The notes beneath the pieces were generated by a model. It was not told where the DNA came from. It worked only from the letters and a program-made list of their open reading frames with translations, and searched no databases. A program made the position numbers and the translations under genes. A stretch of DNA of 14,306 nucleotides from Vulgatibacter sp035565615. GTDB lineage: Bacteria; Myxococcota; Myxococcia; Myxococcales; Vulgatibacteraceae. The stretch spans positions 1 through 14,306 of the forward strand of contig DATMSB010000132.1 of assembly GCA_035565615.1 (NCBI GenBank), given 5' to 3'. This document shows, piece by piece, positions 8,044-14,306 of this stretch. Each line of letters starts with the position of its first letter. The stretch's first letter is position 1.

Positions 8044-8103
8044 GGCGTCTTCGGGGGCCTGCAGACTCGTCGGATCGATCGCGCGCTTTACCGCGTGCGC
8101 CAG

Positions 8104-9255
8104 TCAGCGCCGGTCGATCGTGGTGTAGGTGCGCGGCGGCGAGCCGACGTAGATCTGGCTCGGCCGGAAGATGCGGTTGTTCTCGAGCTGCTCCATCCAG
8201 TGCGCCAGCCAGCCGGAGACGCGGGCGATGGCGAAGACCGGCGTGAACAGGTCGGTGGGGATGGCGAGTTTCTGGTAGACGAGGCCCGAGTAGAAGTCGA
8301 CGTTGGGGTAGATCCCCTTGGCGCCGACCCGCTCGGCCATCACCGCCTCGAGCTTCACGGCGATGTCGTAGAGCGGCGTGGAGCCATAGCGGGCGAAGAG
8401 CTGCTCGGCGAGGCGCTGGAGGATCTTGGCGCGGGGATCCTTCACCTTGTACTCGCGGTGGCCGAAGCCGGGGATCTTCCGCTTGGCGGCCTGGGCCTTG
8501 TCGAGCCAGGGGACGACGTTCTCCACCGAGCCGATCTCGGTGAGCATGTCGAGGACGTTCTCGTTGGCGCCGCCGTGGAGCGGCCCCGAAAGCGTGCCCA
8601 CCGCCGAGGCGACCACGGCGTAGGAGTCGGCGAGCGACGAGCCGGTGACGCGGGCCGAGAAGGTGGACGCGTTCATCGAGTGCTCGGCGTGAAGCACGAG
8701 GCAGGTGTCGAGGATCTTCGCGTGGAAGGGATCCGGCTCCTCCTCGTTGAGCATGTAGAGGAAGTTCGCCGCGTGAGTGAGCTTGTCGTTGGGGAGCACG
8801 TCCCGATCGCCGCGGCGCATCCGATGGAAGGCGGCGACGATGGTGGGGAGCTTGGCGATCAGCCGCACGCACGCGCCGTGGCGCTGGTCGGCGTCCATGA
8901 CGTTGATGTGCGGGTAGAACATCCCCAGCGCCCCGACCGCGGCGGCGAGCGCGTCCATGGGGTGCCCGGTCTCGGGCAGGGTCTTCATCAGGTCGATGAG
9001 CTTGTACTTCAGCCGCCGGTGGTGGACGAGCTCGTGCGAGAAGTCCTGGAGCTGGTCCTTGGTGGGGAGCTGCCCGTAGAGGAGCATGTAGCTCGTCTCC
9101 TCGAAGGTGCTCTTCTCGGCGAGCTCCTCGATCGGGTAGCCGCGGTAAAAGAGGATCCCCTTCTGTCCGTCGATGTCGCAGACCTTCGACTCCGCGGCGG
9201 GAACGCCGGCGAGACCGGGGACGTAGGGGATGTGGGGCTCGGGGTTCGTCTCCAT
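8104..9255 (-). CDS. gltA: Citrate synthase (383 residues)
   Basis: Condenses acetyl-CoA with oxaloacetate to citrate in the cytoplasm, the entry step of the TCA cycle. The family's three catalytic residues are visible: His227 in LHGGANE, His266 in GFGHREY and Asp320 in NVDFYSG, at the expected spacing. The substrate-binding HAEHSMNAS stretch is also present. About 380 residues is typical of the shorter bacterial citrate synthases. The start is placed at 9255 because GGAGG lies exactly 6 bases upstream; in-frame ATGs at 9261 and 9297 would be too close to or upstream of it. The gene stands alone, with its own terminator, divergent from an ABC exporter. 2-Methylcitrate synthase is closely related, but no prpB or prpD neighbour is seen, so plain citrate synthase is favoured. 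Confidence 0.95.
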   Translation of the reverse strand: METNPEPHIPYVPGLAGVPAAESKVCDIDGQKGILFYRGYPIEELAEKSTFEETSYMLLYGQLPTKDQLQDFSHELVHHRRLKYKLIDLMKTLPETGHPMDALAAAVGALGMFYPHINVMDADQRHGACVRLIAKLPTIVAAFHRMRRGDRDVLPNDKLTHAANFLYMLNEEEPDPFHAKILDTCLVLHAEHSMNASTFSARVTGSSLADSYAVVASAVGTLSGPLHGGANENVLDMLTEIGSVENVVPWLDKAQAAKRKIPGFGHREYKVKDPRAKILQRLAEQLFARYGSTPLYDIAVKLEAVMAERVGAKGIYPNVDFYSGLVYQKLAIPTDLFTPVFAIARVSGWLAHWMEQLENNRIFRPSQIYVGSPPRTYTTIDRR

Positions 9256-9261
9256 TCTCAT

Positions 9262-9266
9262 CCTCC
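9262..9266 (-). promoter_or_regulatory. Ribosome binding site fixing the citrate synthase start
   Basis: GGAGG on the minus strand directly abuts an ATG at 9261 (no spacer) and lies 6 bases before the ATG at 9255. The 6-base spacing supports 9255 as the true start over 9261 and the more upstream 9297. Confidence 0.65.
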
Positions 9267-9385
9267 GGTGGGCCAGGAAGCCGATCCTGCCCGCCATGGG
9301 CCCCGCCTTGTATCACCCGCAGCCGCGGGGCGGAACGCAGAAACCTCGGGATCCATAAAGACCTGCGCCCGGGCGCGCCCTCGAT

Positions 9386-9391
9386 TAGATT
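9386..9391 (+). promoter_or_regulatory. Possible -10 element with leaderless start for the ABC ATPase gene
   Basis: TAGATT ends 8 bases before the ATG at 9400, which would put the transcription start at or next to the start codon. No purine-rich ribosome binding site is present between them (bases GCCCCTCC). No convincing -35 hexamer lies at the usual distance. The element fits the TANNNT pattern known from leaderless genes in other phyla, but a single hexamer is weak evidence. Confidence 0.25.
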
Positions 9392-9399
9392 GCCCCTCC

Positions 9400-10326
9400 A
9401 TGTCCGAACGAGCGTCCGTCGTCCGGATCGAGGGGCTGACCAAGCACTACGGCCCCCTGGTCGCCCTCGATTCCGTCAGCCTCGACATCCACGCCGGCGA
9501 GATCTTCGCGCTCCTGGGGCCCAACGGCGCCGGGAAGACCACGCTGATCGGCTGCGTCTCCGGCCTGGTGATCCCCACCGCGGGGGCGGCCACGGTCCTG
9601 GGCTGGGACACCCGCAGGGACTACCGCAGGACCCGTCGGGTGGTGGGGCTCGTGCCCCAGGAGATCAACTTCGACCCCTTCTTCACGGTGGAGGAGACCC
9701 TGCGGTTCCAGGCGGGCTACTTCGGGGTGAAGCTGGAGGAGGCGAAGCTCACCGAGATCCTGGAGGCCCTGGACCTCGGCCGCAAGCGCAAGGCCGGCAC
9801 CCGGGAGCTCTCCGGCGGAATGAAGCGGCGCCTCCTCATCGGCAAGGCACTGGTCCACGACCCCAAGGTCCTCTTCCTCGACGAGCCCACCGCGGGCGTG
9901 GACGTGGAGCTGCGCCGGGACCTGTGGGCGTACGTGCGGCGGCTGCGGGAGCGGGGGACGACCATCGTCCTCACCACCCACTACCTCGAGGAGGCCCAGG
10001 AGCTGGCCGACCGGGTGGGCGTGATCGACAGGGGCAGGCTGCTCCTGGTCGAGGAGAAGCGCCGTCTCCTGGCGAGGCTGGGCCAGAAGACCCTGCGGCT
10101 CAGGCTGCGGGAGCCGATCGCGGCGTTGCCGGCGGGGCTGGCGGAGGCCGGCGCCGTGCTCGCCGAGGGCGGCCGGGTGGTCGAGATCACCCGGCCCGGA
10201 GAGGCCGAGCTGGGGTCGGAGCTGGCGTCGGCGCTGGGAGCGGGGCTCGCGGTGCGGGACGTCGACACCCTGCGCAGCGACCTGGAGGAGATCTACGTGC
10301 AGCTCCTCAAGAAGGGCGGGGCATGA
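9400..10326 (+). CDS. ABC-2 type exporter, ATP-binding subunit (YadG-like)
   Basis: A 308-residue cytoplasmic ATPase that powers the membrane partner encoded immediately downstream. It shows Walker A GPNGAGKTT (40-48), a Q-loop at VPQE, the signature LSGGMKRRL (137-145), Walker B VLFLDE (157-162) followed by the D-loop, and the switch His194 in TTHY. The arrangement and the ~80-residue C-terminal extension after the nucleotide-binding domain are typical of ABC-2/DrrA/YadG-type drug or lipid exporters. The ATG at 9400 is chosen because the conserved domain starts a few residues later; a much longer open frame upstream overlaps citrate synthase and is a shadow. The stop overlaps the permease start by 4 bases (ATGA), so translation is coupled. 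The substrate is not predictable. Confidence 0.93.
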   Translation: MSERASVVRIEGLTKHYGPLVALDSVSLDIHAGEIFALLGPNGAGKTTLIGCVSGLVIPTAGAATVLGWDTRRDYRRTRRVVGLVPQEINFDPFFTVEETLRFQAGYFGVKLEEAKLTEILEALDLGRKRKAGTRELSGGMKRRLLIGKALVHDPKVLFLDEPTAGVDVELRRDLWAYVRRLRERGTTIVLTTHYLEEAQELADRVGVIDRGRLLLVEEKRRLLARLGQKTLRLRLREPIAALPAGLAEAGAVLAEGGRVVEITRPGEAELGSELASALGAGLAVRDVDTLRSDLEEIYVQLLKKGGA

Positions 10327-11147
10327 TCGGACTGGAGGCCCGCAGGGCAGGAGAAGCGGAGCGGGTGGAGCGACGCGGCTGGAGCGGATTTCGCGGACCC
10401 TGGACCCTCTTCGAGAAGGAGGTGCGCCGGTTCCTCCGCGTCCCCGGCCAGACCATCGTCTCGCCGGTGATCACCACCGTGCTCTACCTGGTGGTGTTCG
10501 GGTACGCGCTGGGCGGCAGGCTGCGGGAGGTGAACGGGATCCCCTACCTGTCGTTCATCGTGCCCGGGCTGGTGATGCTCGGGGTGATCTCCAACGCCTT
10601 CCTCAACACCTCGTCGTCCATGTTCATCATGAAGCTGCAGGAGACGGTGGTGGATCTTCTGGTCTCGCCCCTGCGCTATGGCGAGATCGTCGCGGCGATG
10701 GTCGGGGCGGCGTCGGTGCGCGCGCTCCTGGTCGGGCTGCTCACCTGGGCGGTGGCGATCGTCGCCCAGGGGGAGGTGCTGCTCGTCCACCTGGGCTACG
10801 CGATCGCCTTCCCCTTGCTCACCAGCGTCGGCCTCTCGGCCCTGGGGCTCTTCGTGGGGATCTGGGCGGAGAAGTTCGAGCACGTGAACCTGGTGCCGAC
10901 CTTCGTGATCACGCCGCTGACCTTCCTCGGCGGCGTGTTCTACGACGTGGGCCAGCTCCCCGGCGTCTTCGCCACCCTCTCCCACTTCAACCCGGTGCTC
11001 TACCTGGTGGAGGGGTTCCGCTTCGGCCTCCTCGGCACGTCGGCGATCGAGCCGGCGTTCTCGCTGGCGGGCCTCGTCGTCTTCGACGTCGGGCTGGTGC
11101 TCCTCTGCATGGGGATCCTGCGCAGCGGCTGGAAGCTGCGGAGCTAG
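10323..11147 (+). CDS. ABC-2 type exporter, membrane subunit (YadH-like)
   Basis: A 274-residue inner-membrane protein forming the channel of the exporter with the preceding ATPase. It has six hydrophobic segments, near residues 45-64, 75-97, 120-147, 157-182, 187-210 and 247-266. An amphipathic EKEVRRFLR stretch precedes the first. Several blocks resemble E. coli YadH from memory: FIVPGLVMLGVISNA, LVPTFVITPLTFLGGVFY, LSHFNP and GFRFGLLG. The ATG at 10323 overlaps the ATPase stop. The N-terminus is somewhat longer than YadH's and rich in Arg and Glu (residues 5-20); a GTG at codon 15 is an alternative start. The gene ends in TAG. A small 5-bp-stem hairpin (11163-11181) follows without a T-tract. 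Confidence 0.92.
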   Translation: MIGLEARRAGEAERVERRGWSGFRGPWTLFEKEVRRFLRVPGQTIVSPVITTVLYLVVFGYALGGRLREVNGIPYLSFIVPGLVMLGVISNAFLNTSSSMFIMKLQETVVDLLVSPLRYGEIVAAMVGAASVRALLVGLLTWAVAIVAQGEVLLVHLGYAIAFPLLTSVGLSALGLFVGIWAEKFEHVNLVPTFVITPLTFLGGVFYDVGQLPGVFATLSHFNPVLYLVEGFRFGLLGTSAIEPAFSLAGLVVFDVGLVLLCMGILRSGWKLRS

Positions 11148-11246
11148 GGCCGGTACCCGATGGAGCGGCGGCCGCGCGCTCCCTCGTTCGGTATGCTCTG
11201 CCCCGGGTCTTTCCTCTCCTGCTCGCGGTGAGGACGGTTCCCCTCG

Positions 11247-11271
11247 TGCCCGGGTGCTGGGATCCCGGGCA
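11247..11271. promoter_or_regulatory. Perfect 8-bp-arm dyad upstream of the GNAT gene
   Basis: TGCCCGGG (11247-11254) and CCCGGGCA (11264-11271) are exact inverted repeats around a 9-base loop. The dyad ends 15 bases before the GTG start at 11287. As RNA it would form a stable hairpin just upstream of the ribosome binding region; as DNA it could be an operator. No T-tract follows, so it is not a terminator of the exporter operon. A TATGCT at 11192-11197 resembles a -10 box, without a clear -35. Confidence 0.45.
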
Positions 11272-11286
11272 GAAAGGCAGGGGGAC

Positions 11287-11865
11287 GTGAAGAAGGACTT
11301 GCTCGACGGAGAGAAGGTCTTCCTCCGCCCGGTCGAACGAGAGGATCTGGCCGAGAGGGTCGCGTGGATCAACGACGAGGAGATCCACGATAACCTGAAC
11401 TTCGACGTGCCGGTGTCGCTGGCCAAGACCGAGAAGTGGTTCGATAGGATCCAGACGGACGGATCCCGCCGCGACTTCTCCGTCTTCACCCGGGACGGTA
11501 GGTACATCGGGTTCAGCGGGCTCGTCGACATCGATCCCATCGCGAGGAAGGCGGAGATGTACGCCGCGATCGGGATCCGCGAGTACCGCAGGGGGGGCTA
11601 CGGGACCGACGTGTATCGCCTCCTCACGAACTACGGGTTCGTCGAGCTCGGCCTGGAGCGGATCTATGGCTACCAGCTCATGCACAGCGCAGGATCGCAG
11701 CGGGTGGTCGAGAAGCTGGGGTGGACCCGCGAGGGCCTCCTCCGGCAGGACGTCTGGGCCCACGGGAGGCTGAACGATCGCTTCGTGGTCTCGATCCTTC
11801 GCGCCGAGTGGGAGGCGAACCCCGTCTACAGGATGAGCGATCCGGTCGGGGCGGCCGCGATCTGA
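11287..11865 (+). CDS. GNAT-family N-acetyltransferase (RimJ/RimL-like)
   Basis: A 192-residue cytoplasmic enzyme that would transfer an acetyl group from acetyl-CoA to an amine; the acceptor is unknown. The early 'VFLRPVEREDL' strand-helix is the usual opening of the Acetyltransf_3/RimJ-RimL type. Residues 99-109 (EYRRGGYGTDV) match the acetyl-CoA pyrophosphate loop R-x-x-G-x-G/A. The later pattern, with a YGY strand and then an SQRVVEKLGWTREGLLRQD stretch, is the conserved C-terminal half in which the enzyme recognises its partner. The GTG at 11287 is preferred: AGGGGG sits 2 bases upstream, and the family domain begins 10 residues in. The earlier in-frame GTG at 11254 lies inside a hairpin. 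Its acceptor cannot be told from the neighbours. It is convergent with the lipoprotein gene, with 67 bases between. Confidence 0.88.
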   Translation: MKKDLLDGEKVFLRPVEREDLAERVAWINDEEIHDNLNFDVPVSLAKTEKWFDRIQTDGSRRDFSVFTRDGRYIGFSGLVDIDPIARKAEMYAAIGIREYRRGGYGTDVYRLLTNYGFVELGLERIYGYQLMHSAGSQRVVEKLGWTREGLLRQDVWAHGRLNDRFVVSILRAEWEANPVYRMSDPVGAAAI

Positions 11866-11932
11866 TCGCCCCCACCCTCCGGGGCGGGCGACCCCCACCG
11901 GCGGTCGATTCCCGGGAGCGGCCGACCGGCCG

Positions 11933-12208
11933 TCACTCGGCGAGGCCGCAGGCCCTGTCGCCGGCGGGGGTGCCGAGGGCGTGGCAGTCGCAGGAGTCCA
12001 CCAGGCTCGCGCAGCGCTCCTGGGCCGAGGCGCCGGGATCCGTCTTCGACTCGCGCTGGGCCGCCCGCCGCTTGCAGGCCTCAACCTGGGCGCGGGTCGG
12101 CTCGCAGGCGCAGATCTTCTCGGCGAGCTCCTCGCAGTCGGAGGAGCAGGCGCCGGCGAGGAGCGCGGACGCGGCGAGGAGGGCGGCGGCGAGGAGTCGG
12201 GTCGGCAT
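11933..12208 (-). CDS. Small cysteine-rich lipoprotein, unknown function
   Basis: A 91-residue predicted lipoprotein. The N-terminus is a signal peptide of alanines and leucines ending in LLAGAC, so Cys21 is the likely lipidated residue (A-G-A before it is acceptable but not the consensus L-A-G). The mature part has eight further cysteines, enough for four disulfides, in a charged, helix-prone background (CEELAEKICACEP, EACKRR, RCASLVDSCDCH). Small Cys-rich lipoproteins of this style are common in Myxococcota, but I do not recognise a named family. It follows the pseudouridine synthase gene by 13 bases on the same strand, so the two probably share a transcript. The Shine-Dalgarno is weak, and the ATG is chosen from the signal peptide. 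Confidence 0.72.
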   Translation of the reverse strand: MPTRLLAAALLAASALLAGACSSDCEELAEKICACEPTRAQVEACKRRAAQRESKTDPGASAQERCASLVDSCDCHALGTPAGDRACGLAE

Positions 12209-12221
12209 GCGCGGCCGATCC

Positions 12222-13226
12222 CTACCCGATCAGCGCGGCCATGTCAGCCGGGAGCGGCGCCTCCACCCGCAAGGTCCCGCCGCCCACCGGGTGGGGGAGG
12301 GTGATCGCCGCCGCGTGGAGGGCGTGGCTAGGGAGGACGAGCTCCGCCTTCGCCTCGTCCGCGAGCTCCCCTCGCGCGAAGTCGGCGAAGTAGCGGTCGC
12401 AGGGCCCGTAGATCTTGTCGCCCACGATGGGGTGGCCCACCGCGGCGAGGTGGGCCCGGATCTGGTGCTGCCGGCCGGTGCGTGGAAAGCAGCGCACCAA
12501 GGCCAGCTTCGGCCCCCGCCACGGCACCTCGCGGAGGAAGCGGCGGACCACCTCCACGTCCGTGCGGGACGGCTTCCCCTCGGCGCCGTGGACCACGCCC
12601 ATCTTCACCCGCAGGGGATGGTCGAGGAGGCCCAGGGGGAGGTCGATCGCCTGGGCGTCGTCCGCCGGCCATCCGTGGACCAGCGCCAGGTACTCCTTGC
12701 GGATCGAGCCGGGCCGCTCGAAGAGCATCTTCAGCTTCCGGGTCACCTCCGGCCGCTTTCCGCAGACCAACAGGCCGCTCGTCTCGCGGTCGAGGCGGTG
12801 GGCGATGTCCCACTTCTCCCCGGGGGCCTGCCGCTCGCGCAGCACGGAGGTGAGGGTGTGGTGGTAGTAGCGGGCGCTCGGATGCACGGGCAGGCCGGCG
12901 GGCTTGTCCACCACCAAGAGGTGCTCGTCCTCGTAGGCCACCCCGTAGTCCCGCTCGCATTCGGGCTCCGGATCCCGCCGCCGCCGGAGCCGAAACGCCA
13001 TCCCCGGCCACACCGGGGTGGAGGCCTTCAGGCGGCGCGGCCCGTCGTGCACCAGATCCTCGCGGATGATCCGCTGGATCCGGGTGCGGGAGAGCCGGCG
13101 GATCTTCTCGGCGAGGTAGAGGTCGAGGCGCCGACCGGCGTAGTTCGCCTCCACCAGGAAGGGGACCTCGTAGGCCTCGCCCTCCGCCGAGCTCTCCTCG
13201 CCAGTCCGTGCCGGGTCCGCGGTCAT
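12222..13226 (-). CDS. RluA-family pseudouridine synthase
   Basis: A 334-residue enzyme that isomerises uridine to pseudouridine in rRNA or tRNA. Residues about 30-80 form an S4-type RNA-binding domain (RRLDLYLAEKI, RTRIQRIIRED). The catalytic core follows: DKPAGLPVHPS, then HRLDRETSG with catalytic Asp146, KEYLALVHG, and the closing RTGRQHQIRAHL and HALHAA motifs of the RluA/RluC/RluD group. Length and S4 domain resemble RluC/RluD, but the exact target uridine cannot be told. The ATG at 13226 is used because it gives the normal family length with about 30 residues ahead of the S4 domain; the open frame further upstream overlaps the divergent gene. No strong Shine-Dalgarno is seen. It is first in a likely two-gene unit with the small lipoprotein. 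Confidence 0.93.
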   Translation of the reverse strand: MTADPARTGEESSAEGEAYEVPFLVEANYAGRRLDLYLAEKIRRLSRTRIQRIIREDLVHDGPRRLKASTPVWPGMAFRLRRRRDPEPECERDYGVAYEDEHLLVVDKPAGLPVHPSARYYHHTLTSVLRERQAPGEKWDIAHRLDRETSGLLVCGKRPEVTRKLKMLFERPGSIRKEYLALVHGWPADDAQAIDLPLGLLDHPLRVKMGVVHGAEGKPSRTDVEVVRRFLREVPWRGPKLALVRCFPRTGRQHQIRAHLAAVGHPIVGDKIYGPCDRYFADFARGELADEAKAELVLPSHALHAAAITLPHPVGGGTLRVEAPLPADMAALIG

Positions 13227-13289
13227 CGGCCCGGTTGTAACCAAAAAACGCGGCGGCGTCCCGAGGCGGCCGTGGCTATAAGGCAGAGG

Positions 13290-14279
13290 ATGGAAGCGAT
13301 CCCCTCCGCGTCCTGGCTCGCCAGGATCACCAGCTTCTCGCCGCCCAAGGGCATCGAGGATCCGCCGTCGTGGGAGGACGCCGTGGGCTTTCTGGCCCTC
13401 CACGGCCTCGCCCCGATCGCCGCCTACAACCTGCAGTACCTCATGCCCGACGCCGACGCGCCTGAGGGCGCCAAGGACATGCTCCTGGGCTACCTGCAGG
13501 GGATCGCCAACGACAACGTCTTCAAGCTGATGACGCTCAAGTCGCTGACGAAGGCCCTGGCCGAGGCGGGCGAGCCGGCGCCGATCGTCCTCATGGACGG
13601 CGCGTCCTTCGGCGACACCCTCTACACCCACATCGCCTTCCGCGCGGTGCCGGAGCTGCGCCTCCTGGTGCGTCCGCAGGACGTCGAGCGGATCGAGGTG
13701 GCGATGCGCGCCGAGCAGTTCGTGGAGATGGAGGCGGACGAGCCCGATCCGGACGCGCCGGCCAAGGTGCTCTTCAACGACCGCTTCTACGCCAAGCTGT
13801 TCGCGCCCTTCCTGCCGAACCCGAAGGAGGAGCCGGGGATCTTCGCCCGGGCGATCCCGGCGCGGGCCCTGGGGCCCGAGGTGTACCGGCCCTCGGCGGA
13901 GGACGCCCTCCTCCTCCACGTGCTCCCCATGGCGCGGCGGGGTTTCGCCGTGCCGCTGATCCAGTTCGTCGACCTGCGGGAGCTGGCGAAGGGCGACTCG
14001 CCGCTGGCCCGCGGCGCCGGCCCCGGCGCGCCGATCGACCGGGAGGTGCTACACGCCCGGGCGAAGGTCTTCGGGGTGGAAAAGCCGCTGTGGGCGGCCA
14101 TGGAGCTGCTCGCCCACTTCCACCCGGAGGTGGCCGACCGCGCCCGGGCGCTCCAGCCCGACCTCGGCCGCGCCACCCGCGCGCTCCTCGACACGGGGGT
14201 GGTCGAGCCGGCGAAGGATCTGTCGCGGGATCGGCAGCTTCGCGGCATGGGCAAGCTGGTGCAGCTCCTGCTCTCGTAG
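13290..14279 (+). CDS. NTP_transf_5-like nucleotidyltransferase-fold protein with degenerate active site
   Basis: The product has 329 residues, with no signal peptide or membrane segment, so it is probably cytoplasmic. Its layout resembles the uncharacterised nucleotidyltransferase family PF14907: an N-terminal helical region, a central block (about residues 93-130), and a C-terminal helical half with DALLLHVLPMARRGF and IQFVDLRELAK. In the family the core reads roughly L-K-G then R-x-x-x-D-x-D-L-L-V. Here it is L-M-D-G then R-A-V-P-E-L-R-L-L-V, so the two metal-binding Asp positions are Glu and Arg and nucleotidyl transfer is doubtful. The ATG at 13290 follows AGGCAGAGG, a weak ribosome site, and a TATAAG at 13277-13282. 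It is divergent from the pseudouridine synthase, with 63 bases between. The assignment is from pattern memory; function is unknown. Confidence 0.75.
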   Translation: MEAIPSASWLARITSFSPPKGIEDPPSWEDAVGFLALHGLAPIAAYNLQYLMPDADAPEGAKDMLLGYLQGIANDNVFKLMTLKSLTKALAEAGEPAPIVLMDGASFGDTLYTHIAFRAVPELRLLVRPQDVERIEVAMRAEQFVEMEADEPDPDAPAKVLFNDRFYAKLFAPFLPNPKEEPGIFARAIPARALGPEVYRPSAEDALLLHVLPMARRGFAVPLIQFVDLRELAKGDSPLARGAGPGAPIDREVLHARAKVFGVEKPLWAAMELLAHFHPEVADRARALQPDLGRATRALLDTGVVEPAKDLSRDRQLRGMGKLVQLLLS

Positions 14280-14306
14280 CGATCAAACTCTTGCGCGCCG
14301 CAGGCG

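Noticed and set aside
8095..9399. Plus-strand extension upstream of the ABC ATPase in the same frame
   Set aside because: It is antisense to citrate synthase, whose catalytic residues are all present; the ATPase domain itself begins just after 9400.
11254..11286. Earlier GTG start for the acetyltransferase
   Set aside because: It lies inside the inverted repeat, adds 11 residues with no family similarity, and lacks a ribosome site.
11866..11932. Intrinsic terminator between the convergent GNAT and lipoprotein genes
   Set aside because: Short GC stems can be drawn (for example TCGCCC at 11866-11871 with GGGCGA at 11886-11891), but the loop is 14 bases and there is no T-tract on either strand.
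11721..13289. Plus-strand extension upstream of the nucleotidyltransferase-like gene
   Set aside because: It overlaps the end of the GNAT gene and runs antisense to the lipoprotein and pseudouridine synthase; its composition is that of a shadow frame.
1..14306. CRISPR array, tRNA, transposase, phage or defence genes
   Set aside because: No regularly spaced repeats, cloverleaf sequence or recognisable mobile-element or defence protein was found on either strand.

Overview
The window is very GC-rich, with strongly biased third codon positions and TGA or TAG stops (no TAA). Its gene content fits a Myxococcota-like (delta-proteobacterial) chromosome. It holds a huge secreted protein of Ig-like repeats with a lamin-tail domain, an FG-GAP/UnbV protein, a tiny cysteine-rich lipoprotein and an outer-membrane beta-barrel. 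The assignment is an inference from content. I see no tRNA, rRNA, CRISPR array, insertion sequence or phage gene.

Bases 1-5178 hold one very large surface or secreted protein. It is open at the left edge and is split by a single in-frame TAG at 3196-3198. Eleven Ig-like units span the TAG, and the reading frame, repeat pattern and composition continue past it. Two of the units carry a ~200-residue nidogen-like beta-sandwich domain inserted in their middle. A third copy closes the protein after a lamin-tail domain. A 245-base GC-rich gap (5179-5423) follows, with strong hairpins, a 27-base direct repeat and a small dyad. Next come a short beta-barrel protein (5424-5999) and a seven-repeat FG-GAP/UnbV exported protein (6049-8016), probably co-transcribed.

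Bases 8016-11147 are housekeeping and transport. Citrate synthase lies on the minus strand, with its rho-independent terminator abutting the stop codon of the convergent FG-GAP gene. Divergent from it is a two-gene YadG/YadH-type ABC-2 exporter whose genes overlap by 4 bases.

Bases 11148-14306 hold a GNAT acetyltransferase preceded by a perfect 8-bp-arm dyad. On the minus strand lie an RluA-family pseudouridine synthase and a small cysteine-rich lipoprotein, apparently in one operon. Divergent from these is a plus-strand protein resembling the NTP_transf_5 nucleotidyltransferase fold but lacking the Asp-x-Asp pair.

No defence or other multi-gene system is visible. The points most worth following are the nested-domain repeat protein with its in-frame stop and the degenerate nucleotidyltransferase-like protein.
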